A stretch of DNA of 64,000 nt from an uncultured Methylomonas sp. (GTDB lineage: Bacteria > Pseudomonadota > Gammaproteobacteria > Methylococcales > Methylomonadaceae), in assembly GCA_936941155.1 (NCBI GenBank), contig CAKZJE010000045.1, positions 1 to 64,000 on the forward strand, read 5' to 3'. Both the position numbers and the translations under genes were made by a program. Shown here piece after piece: positions 35,624-43,800 of the stretch (position 1 is its first letter; each line of letters begins with the position of its first letter). A model generated the notes under the pieces. The model searched no databases and was not told where the DNA came from. It saw only the letters and a program-made list of their open reading frames with translations.

Positions 35624-35663
35624 CACCTAAACTAAGATTAGAACAATAATCTTAGTTTAGGTG
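35624..35663. promoter_or_regulatory. Perfect 17-bp inverted repeat over the ATPase ribosome site
   Basis: Left arm 35624-35640, six-base spacer GAACAA, right arm 35647-35663, with arms CACCTAAACTAAGATTA and its exact complement. On the minus-strand transcript the second arm contains AGGTG, the Shine-Dalgarno sequence of the ATPase gene, so a hairpin would hide it; as DNA it could be a repressor operator. Confidence 0.75.
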
Positions 35664-35721
35664 GAAATCACAACAAGGTCAATTATCTAATCTTAATTTA
35701 AAAATATTTTTTGATAGAAAC

Positions 35722-35818
35722 TTCGGATTCAGACAACAGGCACAAAAAAACCGCTCTTAAGTTTCCAAAAGGGCGGTTTTTGTTTTATCCGTGATGTGCT
35801 TCCTTTCGTTCAGCACAT
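35722..35818 (+). repeat. Half P-T-H composite repeat
   Basis: Only the right end of P remains (GGATTCAGACAACAGGCAC). T 35741-35780 is complete and H 35794-35818 has ATGTGCT/AGCACAT. It lies just beyond hicB copy 2. Confidence 0.85.
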
Positions 35819-35825
35819 TTTGCAG

Positions 35826-36080
35826 TTAAGCAAATAAAGGCAAGATGGGTAAATTGACTTCCGGTTGATAGGTTATTTTGCAAGGCGGCGGTAATTCTTT
35901 ATTTTGTTGGTGTAATAATTCAATCCACTCATCAATAATAATACATAACTCCTGAAACACTTTTTTTTCATCAGTACCGTGACAACAATGTTCAATCAAG
36001 CCTGGCGCAGAACCCAAGTAGCAATCATCGGCTTCAGACCATTCCACCACTTTTAAATATCTATCACTTTCTTTTATCAT
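35826..36080 (-). CDS. hicB: HicB-type antitoxin, copy 2
   Basis: 84 residues, 83 identical to copy 1 at 33483-33737. Same short form without a C-terminal DNA-binding domain, same 4-base overlap with hicA. The duplicate could cross-neutralise both HicA proteins. The near identity of coding and flanking DNA points to a recent duplication or ongoing gene conversion. Confidence 0.85.
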   Translation of the reverse strand: MIKESDRYLKVVEWSEADDCYLGSAPGLIEHCCHGTDEKKVFQELCIIIDEWIELLHQQNKELPPPCKITYQPEVNLPILPLFA

Positions 36081-36271
36081 TTTGCAGCCTCTTGCACTTT
36101 TTGTTTAACCAGCTTTTCTTGATAAGGTTTAGCATCATCACTCAGTTTTCCTGAAACGGTAATTCTATGCCCATCGGGATGTTCATAGTTTCTGTGACTG
36201 CCCTTGCCACCACGATTTACAAAGCCCGATTTTTCCAATTCACTGAGCAATTCGCGTATCTTTTTAGGCAT
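36077..36271 (-). CDS. hicA: HicA-type mRNA interferase toxin, copy 2
   Basis: 64 residues, identical to copy 1. Active-site His in GKGSHRNY. The same AGGAT ribosome site and upstream sequence as copy 1, followed outward by P and T repeats. Confidence 0.9.
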   Translation of the reverse strand: MPKKIRELLSELEKSGFVNRGGKGSHRNYEHPDGHRITVSGKLSDDAKPYQEKLVKQKVQEAAK

Positions 36272-36346
36272 AAAAATCCTGATTTATTTTTGCATCACAA
36301 TTCGAGGAATAATTTTATCACGCACACAAAAAACCGCCGTTAAGTT

Positions 36347-36479
36347 TTGTCTGAATCAGGATTGACAGGATTTGAAGATTTACAAGATTTTTATCCTGAT
36401 AATCCTATCATCTTGAAAATCCTGATTCAGACAACAGGCACAAAAAACCGCCCTTAAGTTTCCAAAAGGGCGGTTTTTA
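36347..36479 (+). repeat. P-T composite repeat between hicA-2 and the RelE gene
   Basis: P 36347-36435, T 36441-36479 (AAAACCGCCC / GGGCGGTTTTT). No H. It separates two divergent toxin-antitoxin operons. Confidence 0.85.
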
Positions 36480-36541
36480 TATTTTCGGAAGCTGGCAATT
36501 TTTTATAGCTAGAATGTATTAGCTTGGATACAATTAACACT

Positions 36542-36835
36542 ATGAAATACATCATTGAACAAACTGAAAGCTTTGCTAACTGGCATTCTACTTTGCGTGA
36601 TTTACGCGCAAAATCAGCTATTGCGCGACGCATCGAACGTGCGGAAAACGGCAATTTGGGCGACACCAAGTCTGCGGGTAGTGGCATATCTGAAATGCGG
36701 ATTGATGTGGGTGCTGGCTATCGGGTTTATTTCACAATTCGCAGTGGCTTAATGGTGATTCTTTTAGCGGGCGGTGATAAATCGACACAACAGGCTGACA
36801 TCAACCGCGCAATAAAACTGGCAAATGAGGTATAA
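36542..36835 (+). CDS. RelE/HigB-like toxin (phage Gp49-type)
   Basis: 97 residues from the ATG at 36542 (the frame opens at a TTG six codons earlier). WHSTLRDLRAKSAIARRIERA, then GDTKSAGSGISEMRIDVGAGYRVYF and LLAGGDKSTQQADI are the blocks of the addiction-module killer family TIGR02683, a RelE-superfold mRNA interferase. TACAAT at about 36530-36535 is a plausible -10 box. Toxin precedes antitoxin by 3 bases, the order of this family. Confidence 0.88.
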   Translation: MKYIIEQTESFANWHSTLRDLRAKSAIARRIERAENGNLGDTKSAGSGISEMRIDVGAGYRVYFTIRSGLMVILLAGGDKSTQQADINRAIKLANEV

Positions 36836-36838
36836 ATC

Positions 36839-37135
36839 ATGACAACGCAAGTTGAAAAATTACTCCCTTTCGATATGGTCGCTTTGCTTGATAGCGATGA
36901 AATGATTAGCGAATACCTATCGCAAGTGCTAGAAGACGGCGACAGCGATGAGCTAATTCGCGCCCTAGGTTACATCGCTAAAGCAAAAGGCATGACAAAA
37001 GTTGCGAAAGACTCAGGACTGGGGCGCGAGAGCTTATATAAAGCTCTTTCAGAAGGTGCGAAACCGCGTTTTGATACCGTTTTTAAAGTGATTAAAGCTC
37101 TTGGGATTAAGCTTCATGCTGAACCGGCTGTGTGA
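36839..37135 (+). CDS. HTH antitoxin partner of the RelE-like toxin
   Basis: 98 residues. FDMVALLDSDEMISEYLSQ leads into an Xre-type helix-turn-helix (AKAKGMTKVAKDSGLGRESL, then YKALSEGAKPRFDTVFKV), the TIGR02684 antidote pattern. It should bind and silence the toxin and autorepress the operon. It ends 8 bases before the next P repeat. Confidence 0.88.
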   Translation: MTTQVEKLLPFDMVALLDSDEMISEYLSQVLEDGDSDELIRALGYIAKAKGMTKVAKDSGLGRESLYKALSEGAKPRFDTVFKVIKALGIKLHAEPAV

Positions 37136-37143
37136 ATTTATTG

Positions 37144-37313
37144 GTCTGAATCAGGATTGACAGGATTTGAGGATTTACAAGATTTTTATCCTGATAATCC
37201 TATCATCTTGAAAATCCTGATTCAGACAACAGGCACAAAAAAACCGCCGTTAAGTTTTAAAAAAAGGCGGTTTTTGTTTTATCCGTGATGGGTTTCCTTT
37301 CGAGCTGAAAACC
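37144..37313 (+). repeat. P-T-H composite repeat between the RelE/HTH and Phd/PIN pairs
   Basis: P 37144-37230, T 37236-37277 (loop TTAAGTTTTAA), H 37291-37313 with a different stem, GGTTT/AAACC, but the loop keeps CCTTTCG. It terminates the RelE/HTH operon. Confidence 0.85.
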
Positions 37314-37388
37314 TTGCGTCAATTTCTTTGACAAACTCGTTTGATTCGATACACTTGGCTAACCTTAGCCAATAACGAGAATCTTATA

Positions 37389-37640
37389 ATGCAAGTCAAT
37401 ATGCTAGAGGCTAAAAACCGCCTCTCCAATCTGATTGTCGCCGTAGAACGCAATGAAGAAGTCATTATTGCCCGCAACGGCATTCCTGTTGCCAAAATTA
37501 TTAAATATACCGCCCCTAAAATTGCCGCTCCTGGCAGTTGGAAAGGTAAAGTCCCTTACAGCACCGATTGGAACAGTGTTGAAATCAATAGCGAAATAGC
37601 ACAACTTTTTAACGGTGAAAACAATGGCTTTACTGCTTGA
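37389..37640 (+). CDS. Phd/YefM-type antitoxin
   Basis: 83 residues from the ATG at 37389. MQVNMLEAKNRLSNLIVAV and NEEVIIARNGIPVAKI form the Phd/YefM DNA-binding fold. The C-terminal part (KVPYSTDWNSVEINSEIAQL) would neutralise the PIN toxin, with which it overlaps by 17 bases. Confidence 0.87.
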   Translation: MQVNMLEAKNRLSNLIVAVERNEEVIIARNGIPVAKIIKYTAPKIAAPGSWKGKVPYSTDWNSVEINSEIAQLFNGENNGFTA

Positions 37641-38001
37641 TACTTGTATTGTCTATGATTGGCTGATGGAGGAAATCAATGATCCGTATTGGATTAGTCG
37701 GATTCAAACCGAGGGTGCAATCGTTAGTGCTGTTTCAGTATGGGAAATGGCGATTAAAAATGGGTTAGGTAAAATGCCTCTGCCTTCGCTGGCTATTGCC
37801 GCAGATATTGAAGCGCAAGGTTTTCAATGGCTGAATATCACCGCTTTTCATGCGCAAACCGTGCTAGAGTTAGCGCATCATCACAAAGACCCCTTTGACC
37901 GCTTGCTTATCGCCCAATCCAAATATGAAGCGTTACAGATTGTGACTTATGATGCGATTTTTCAAGATTATCTTGATACGGTGATTGTGCTTAAAAAATG
38001 A
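37624..38001 (+). CDS. vapC: VapC-type PIN-domain toxin
   Basis: 125 residues from the ATG at 37624. The PIN acidic residues are visible in LLLDTCIVYDW (D near residue 6), SVWEMAIKNGLGK, DPFDRLLIAQ and TYDAIFQDY. PIN toxins are Mg-dependent RNases that often cut tRNA or rRNA. It overlaps its antitoxin gene, so translation is coupled. A decayed P and an intact T follow. Confidence 0.9.
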   Translation: MALLLDTCIVYDWLMEEINDPYWISRIQTEGAIVSAVSVWEMAIKNGLGKMPLPSLAIAADIEAQGFQWLNITAFHAQTVLELAHHHKDPFDRLLIAQSKYEALQIVTYDAIFQDYLDTVIVLKK

Positions 38002-38044
38002 CTGTTTTAACCGAAAATTTACGGGGCTTAATCATAATTTTCAG

Positions 38045-38156
38045 AATTTTAGAATTGACCAAACTTTTATTCTGATAATTTTCTCATTTTGGTTGTCGGA
38101 TTCAGACAACAAGCACAAAAAAACCGCCCTTACGTTTTAAAAAAGGGCGGTTTTGT
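38045..38156 (+). repeat. Decayed P plus T repeat after vapC
   Basis: GAATTGACC...TTCTGATAATTTTC at 38052-38085 is a diverged P, ending with an intact TTGTCGGATTCAGACAAC. T is at 38116-38156 (CCGCCCTTA / AAGGGCGGTTTT). It lies between the convergent vapC and the 76-residue gene. Confidence 0.75.
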
Positions 38157-38172
38157 TTTATCTATGAAGTGC

Positions 38173-38400
38173 TTAAACACTGGCTTCATTAGCAAGAGGA
38201 GAAATTTGAATTCGTTGAAACACAGGTTTAGAAACTGATTTTGTCGCGCTTGTAATGAGCCAACCTTGTTCAGTGTGCATTTGCTCGGATTTTTTCAAAT
38301 CAGCAATGATGCGTTGAATATTAAAATCAAAACTTCTGGCGTGTTCATCCCTAATTACATGAATTTCTTCGATAATCTCATCAGTCATTAAAGTTTGCAT
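38173..38400 (-). CDS. Orphan antitoxin-like small protein
   Basis: 75-76 residues; two adjacent ATG codons (38403 and 38400) with AGGAG, the second better spaced. MTDEIIEEIHVIRDEHARSF followed by DFNIQRIIADLKKSE is a pattern I have seen in small antitoxin-like proteins that usually precede a PIN or BrnT-like toxin. No toxin is next to it here. The C-terminal half is basic and Ser/Thr-rich. Confidence 0.65.
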   Translation of the reverse strand: MQTLMTDEIIEEIHVIRDEHARSFDFNIQRIIADLKKSEQMHTEQGWLITSATKSVSKPVFQRIQISPLANEASV

Positions 38401-38454
38401 CATCTTCTCCTAATAGTTCTTCAGGGCTACAAATAAAGGGTAGCGGCAAATTTA

Positions 38455-38627
38455 GTTGTCTGAATTAGGATTGACAGGATTTGAGGATTTACAAGATTTT
38501 TTATCCTGATAATCCTATCATCTTGAAAATCCTGATTCAGACAACAGGCACAAAAAAACCGCCCTTAAGTTTCCAAAAAGGCGGTTTTTGTTTTATCTGT
38601 GATGCGCTTCTCTTCGTTCAGCGCATC
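38455..38627 (+). repeat. P-T-H composite repeat, rightmost complete copy
   Basis: P 38455-38545, T 38551-38592, H 38601-38627 with a perfect 8-bp stem GATGCGCT/AGCGCATC around TCTCTTCGTTC. Relative to the copies near 33.46 and 35.80 kb the stem changes T-A to C-G on both sides, a compensated change. Confidence 0.88.
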
Positions 38628-38685
38628 CTATCGAGCTTTATAGCAAGTCGATAAATTGATGCATGAACGGCTTATCGCGTTATAT

Positions 38686-39048
38686 TTAGCTACCTATAGC
38701 TATATAATTTACAGTGCCTACTTCGTTGCACACATTATTTCCTACACTTCTCCTTTGCACATCGAATCCTAATTTTGTTATCCCTTTAATGATGAGATAT
38801 GAATCGCCGTATTCAGGATTAAAAGGAGGCACTTCTTGTGTCACAATAACTGTAGGAGTACTACTAAAGGCTTTAGGAAACTTTATAAAAACCCAATCAT
38901 TAGTATCTCCCGAACAACCGACCTTTGGAAAAGTATATTTTCCTGAAATCATTAGATCAACTCCAGCCAAGCATTGAGATGAAAAAATACTCACACCTAA
39001 TAGTATTAGAAATAACATTGCCCCAAGATTTTTCATTAGATTACTCAT
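38686..39048 (-). CDS. Secreted small protein, H-type-lectin-like
   Basis: 120 residues from the ATG at 39048, with GAGAGG 8 bases upstream. A clear signal peptide ends near SSQCLAGVD. The mature part, FIKFPKAFSSTPTVIVTQEV, then LIIKGITKLGFDVQRRS and VNYIAIGS at the very end, resembles the small H-type lectin / gp9-10-like beta-sandwich seen in phage and adhesion proteins. Two or three Cys could pair. A weak match by eye only. The gene is AT-rich. Confidence 0.6.
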   Translation of the reverse strand: MSNLMKNLGAMLFLILLGVSIFSSQCLAGVDLMISGKYTFPKVGCSGDTNDWVFIKFPKAFSSTPTVIVTQEVPPFNPEYGDSYLIIKGITKLGFDVQRRSVGNNVCNEVGTVNYIAIGS

Positions 39049-39328
39049 TTTCAAATACCTCTCTTTGTATACTTCTATGATGCCTAACTTCTTATTAGAC
39101 CCCAACAAACATAAAATGATATGCTTTATATATCTAATTAGTTTTTCATAAAAATATTTACTTACACATTAAGTAAATAGCTAATTAAATGATGTTTATA
39201 TAACCTAAACTCAAATCTCATCATACCACAACATGATGCTTATCAATTTGAGCTAAAACCATATAAACGCTACTGATTTTACGCTTAACTCTAACGAAAT
39301 AACAGCGCAAACTCCACTTTAATTCGCA
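39049..39328. other. AT-rich gap with a decayed copy of the 30.2-kb relic
   Basis: 280 bases. The minus strand near 39236-39315 encodes a stop-interrupted relative of the frame at 30183-30356 (LELSVKSVAFIWF then stop). Nothing else was recognised. Confidence 0.45.
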
Positions 39329-40234
39329 CTAATCTGAACTAACTAATATCTGCTGCAAAGCCTTTTCCAATTGCAAATACTCAAACTGAAAACCTTGCGC
39401 CAACAATCGCTCAGGCAACACGCGCTGACTACCCAACACCAACTCCGCCATTTCCCCCAACAACACCTGCAACACGCCGCTCGGCATCGGCAACAACGCC
39501 GGACGCTTTAAACAACGCGCCAACGTTTGCGTAAACTCACGATTCGTCACCGGATTCGGCGCAGTCGCGTTATAAGCCCCCGACATCGTTTTATCCGCCA
39601 TCATCGTCAATGCAATCTTAATCCAGTCCTCACGATGTATCCACGACATCCATTGCAAGCCGTCGCCCAACCGTCCACCTAAACCCAGTTTGAACGGCAA
39701 CAGCATCCGCTGCATCAATCCGCCGCCCTTCGCCAACACCAACCCTGTGCGAATCACACAAACCCGCACACCTAAATCTTGCGCTTGCAAAGCGGCATTT
39801 TCCCAATCCGCACATAATTTTTGCGAAAAATCAGTGATCGGCGTGGATTGCTCGGTGAGCGGCGTATCAGCTTGATTGCCATAAAAACCAATCGCAGAAC
39901 CGCTGATTAACAATTCCGGTTTCACTGCCATTTGTTCTATCGCGCTGAATAATTGCTGGGTTAAACCAATCCGGCTATCACGCAACAATTGTTTTCGCGC
40001 TTGAGTCCAACGAGCATCAAAAATCCCTGCGCCAGCCAAATTTATAATCACATCAAAGCTATCGTCCGGTTTCAATTCGTGCAAACTGCCTAACGCTTTC
40101 ACCTGTTCACCGCAAATGCTGGCAACTTGCGAGGGGTTGCGACTCAGCACCGTGACTGTTTCGCCTTGTTTGATAAGTGTTTTGGTTAATGCGCTGCCAA
40201 TAAAGCCTGTGCCGCCTGTGATAAGAATATTCAT
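39329..40234 (-). CDS. TIGR01777-family NAD(P)-dependent epimerase/dehydratase (YfcH-like)
   Basis: 301 residues of the extended SDR fold. N-terminal MNILITGGTGFIGSALTK holds the nucleotide-binding GGTGFIG. LISGSAIGFYGN carries the Ser and Tyr of the active site, and LPMPSGVLQVLLGEMAELVL is the DUF1731 end that defines the YfcH group. The physiological substrate is unknown. It stands alone. Confidence 0.9.
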   Translation of the reverse strand: MNILITGGTGFIGSALTKTLIKQGETVTVLSRNPSQVASICGEQVKALGSLHELKPDDSFDVIINLAGAGIFDARWTQARKQLLRDSRIGLTQQLFSAIEQMAVKPELLISGSAIGFYGNQADTPLTEQSTPITDFSQKLCADWENAALQAQDLGVRVCVIRTGLVLAKGGGLMQRMLLPFKLGLGGRLGDGLQWMSWIHREDWIKIALTMMADKTMSGAYNATAPNPVTNREFTQTLARCLKRPALLPMPSGVLQVLLGEMAELVLGSQRVLPERLLAQGFQFEYLQLEKALQQILVSSD

Positions 40235-40345
40235 GATGTTTCACTCCGATGGTTAAAGCCTGCCAAATACTGTCGACATCTGTTGTAGCACAGATTAAGC
40301 TGAGACGGTTTTTTGTGTGATGTTAAATTTTAAAAGGATGCGGTG

Positions 40346-40858
40346 ATGAAAAAAATTTTGGCAATGTTGCTGTTAATAATCAGCGGTTGCACAGGAATTC
40401 CTGAAAATATTCAGCCTGTGACGGGATTTCAATTAAACAATTATTTGGGTAAATGGTATGAAATTGCCAGATTAGACCATTCGTTTGAGCGCGGTTTAAA
40501 CCAAATATCAGCCGAATACAGTCTGCGTGAAGATGGTAGCGTAAAAGTGATTAATCGCGGTTTTTTAACTGCAAAACAGGAATGGAAAGAGGCGGAAGGC
40601 TGGGCGTATTTTATGCAACAACCGGATGTGGGTTATTTGAAAGTGTCGTTTTTTCGCCCGTTTTATGGTTCGTATATTGTGATTGAATTGGATAAAAAGG
40701 ATTATCAATATTCCTTAGTGACCAGCTCGGATAAATCGTATTTGTGGATTTTAGCCAGAACGCCGCATTTAAAGCCGCAAATTCAGGCTGATTTGATTGC
40801 TAAAGCGAAAGCGTTGGGTTTTGAAACTGAGAAATTGATTTATCCTGAACAGAAATAA
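40346..40858 (+). CDS. blc: Blc-type outer-membrane lipocalin lipoprotein
   Basis: 170 residues from the ATG at 40346 (AAAGGA about 8 bases upstream). A lipoprotein signal ends in the lipobox LIISGC. The lipocalin motif is clear: YLGKWYEIARLDHSFERG; KVSFFRPFYGSYIVIELD and LWILARTPHL follow. Family members bind lipids such as lysophospholipids at the outer membrane. It lies 41 bases upstream of dnaE on the same strand, probably by chance. Confidence 0.92.
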   Translation: MKKILAMLLLIISGCTGIPENIQPVTGFQLNNYLGKWYEIARLDHSFERGLNQISAEYSLREDGSVKVINRGFLTAKQEWKEAEGWAYFMQQPDVGYLKVSFFRPFYGSYIVIELDKKDYQYSLVTSSDKSYLWILARTPHLKPQIQADLIAKAKALGFETEKLIYPEQK

Positions 40859-40899
40859 AAACGTCATATCATTTATTGCATTATTAATCCTAACCACTC

Positions 40900-43800
40900 A
40901 TGCAACCATCTTTTATCCACCTGCGCCTACACAGCGAATTCTCCCTTGTTGACGGCATCGTCAAAATCAAGCCTCTGGTTAAACGCCTGACAGAACTCAA
41001 CATGCCAGCGGTGGCGATCACCGAACAAGGCAATTTATTCTCGCTGGTGAAATTTTACAAAGCCACACTCGGCGCGGGCATTAAAGCGATTGCCGGCTCT
41101 GATGTTTACATTTTCAACCCTGAAGACCCCAGTAATCCGTATCATTTGACGCTGTTGGTGAATAATAAAGTCGGCTACGTCAGCTTGACCGAGTTAATTT
41201 CCAAAGCTTATCAAGAGGGGCAACATTTAGGCATTCCGATTTTAAAAGCGGAATGGATTGAGGAAAATCACGTCGGATTGATTGCTTTATCCGGTGCAAT
41301 GCAAGGTGAAGTCGGACGCGCATTAATCGCAGGAAAACCAGCTATTGCGGTTGAAAAAGCGCAAAAATGGGCAAGTGTTTTCAAAGACAGTTTTTATTTA
41401 GAAATTCAGCGCGTTGGCAAACTCGATGAAGAACGTTATATCCACGCCGCGATTCAATTAGCAATAGATTTGGATTTACCTGTTGTCGCCACCAATGACG
41501 TGCGCTTTTTGGATAAAAAAGATTTTGCCGCGCATGAAGTGCGAGTTTGCATCAATCAGGGACGGGTGTTAGATGATTCGCGCCGCCCAAAAAATTACAC
41601 CGAGCAGCAATATTTGCGCAGCAGCGAAGAAATGCAGGCGTTGTTTGCCGACATTCCCGAAGCGTTAGCAAACACGGTGGAAATCGCTAAACGTTGCAAT
41701 CTGCAACTCACGCTGGGCGAAAATTATCTCCCCGATTTTCCTGTTCCCGAAGGCATTACTTTAGAGCAACATTTTCGCCAAGCTTCCAAACAAGGGTTAG
41801 AGGAACGCTTGATTGAACATCCGCCGATTGGCAAAGGCACGTTTGCAGAAAACCGTATCGCTTACGATCAACGCTTAGAAATTGAACTGAACGTGATTTG
41901 CCAAATGGGTTTCCCCGGCTACTTTATGATTGTGGCGGACTTTATTCAATGGGCGAAAAATCACGCGATTCCAGTCGGGCCCGGTCGGGGTTCGGGTGCA
42001 GGTTCTTTGGTCGCTTATGTGTTAAAAATCACTGACTTAGACCCGTTAGAATTTGAATTGCTGTTCGAGCGATTTTTGAATCCTGAACGGGTTTCGATGC
42101 CTGACTTTGATATTGACTTCTGCATGGACAGACGCGACGAGGTGATTGATTATGTAGCGCGGCGATATGGGCGCAATCGGGTGTCGCAAATCATCACTTA
42201 CGGTTCGATGGCAGCAAAAGCGGTCATCCGTGACGTGGGGCGCGTACTAAATCACGGTTATGGTTTTGTGGATAGATTGGCAAAATTGATTCCGTTTGAA
42301 ATTGGCATGACGCTCGATAAAGCCTTAAAAGACAGCTCGGAATTGCGCGGGCTGTATGAATCGGATGACGAAGTTAAGAATCTGATTAATATGGCATTAT
42401 CGTTGGAAGGTGTGGTCAGAAATGCCGGAAAACACGCGGGTGGCGTGGTGATTTCACCGACAAAATTGACCGATTTTTCCCCACTTTATTGTGATGAGGC
42501 GGGAAATAATCTAGTCACACAATTCGACAAAGATGACGTTGAAGCGGTCGGTTTGGTGAAGTTCGACTTTTTAGGCTTGCGCACTCTGACCATTATTGAT
42601 TGGGCGTTGCAGACCATTAATAAGAAGAAACGCAGCCAAGGTAAGGCAGAAGTCGATATTGCGCAAATTCCGCGCGATGATGCTGATTCCTATAAATTGC
42701 TGCAAAATGCGCAAACCACCGCCGTGTTTCAGTTGGAATCGCGCGGCATGAAAGAACTCATCAGCCGCTTAAAGCCGGACTGTTTTGATGACATCATCGC
42801 GCTGGTGGCGTTATATCGTCCGGGCCCATTGGAATCGGGAATGGTGGATGATTATGTGAAAGTGAAACACGGTCAGCAAGCCGCTGAATACGCGCATCCG
42901 TTATTAATTCCGGTGTTAAAACCCACTAACGGCGTGATTCTCTATCAAGAGCAGGTGATGCAAATCGCCCGTGAAATGGCGGGCTACACGCTAGGCGGCG
43001 CGGATATGCTGCGGCGTTGTTTAAGCGGTTCAACGCAAGTGTTGGATGTGGCGAGTGGTCAACTCGTCAGCTTGCAAGAAATTGCTGATAATCCAAACTA
43101 TTGGCTAGGACGCAAGGTTTTTTCATTAGATTTAAATAGTCAAAAAATCGTCACTCAACCGATTACCGCGATTTATCCAAACGGTGTACGTCAAGTTTGG
43201 GAAATTACGACTAAAACCCATCGAAAAATTCGAGCAACCGCTGACCATCTGTTTTATACGATACAAGGCTGGCAAGTATTAGAAAATTTTTCTGTTGGTG
43301 ATAGTATTGGTTTAGCAAAACAATTGCCGATTGAACATGCAAGTTCTATTTCTGATGCACAAATTAAATTAACCGCTTATTTAATAGGTGATGGTCATTT
43401 ATCCACTAAAAAACCATCGCATAGTTATTTTTGCAATAGTGATGATGATTTAATTGCAGATTTTAATCAATGTGCAGTTGAATTGTTTGGAAAACCTGCA
43501 CCTTTAGATTATCAATATCATCCGAATAAAAAAACAGTCACTTATGCTCGGATTGGATTTATCACTGAATTTAATCAATGGATTGATAGCCATATTAAAC
43601 GCGCTCATTCAAATGATAAAGAAATTCCGGCATGGGTTTATCAATTATCAGCAAAACAATTAGCGTTATTTTTAGGTATTTTGTGGTCAACGGATGGCAG
43701 TTTTGATACTGGAATTGGACATACGGATTATACTTCGACTTCGCGTTTATTAATTGAACAATTACAGCATTTATTATTACGCTTAGGAATTGTTGGTTTA

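Noticed and set aside
28922-38545. CRISPR array
   Set aside because: P repeats are about 88 bp palindromes separated by whole genes, not short regular spacers, and no cas gene is present.
33391-38627. Integron cassette array
   Set aside because: The layout fits, but no integrase gene is present, the repeats lack recognisable attC core sites, and genes occur on both strands. Kept only as an analogy.
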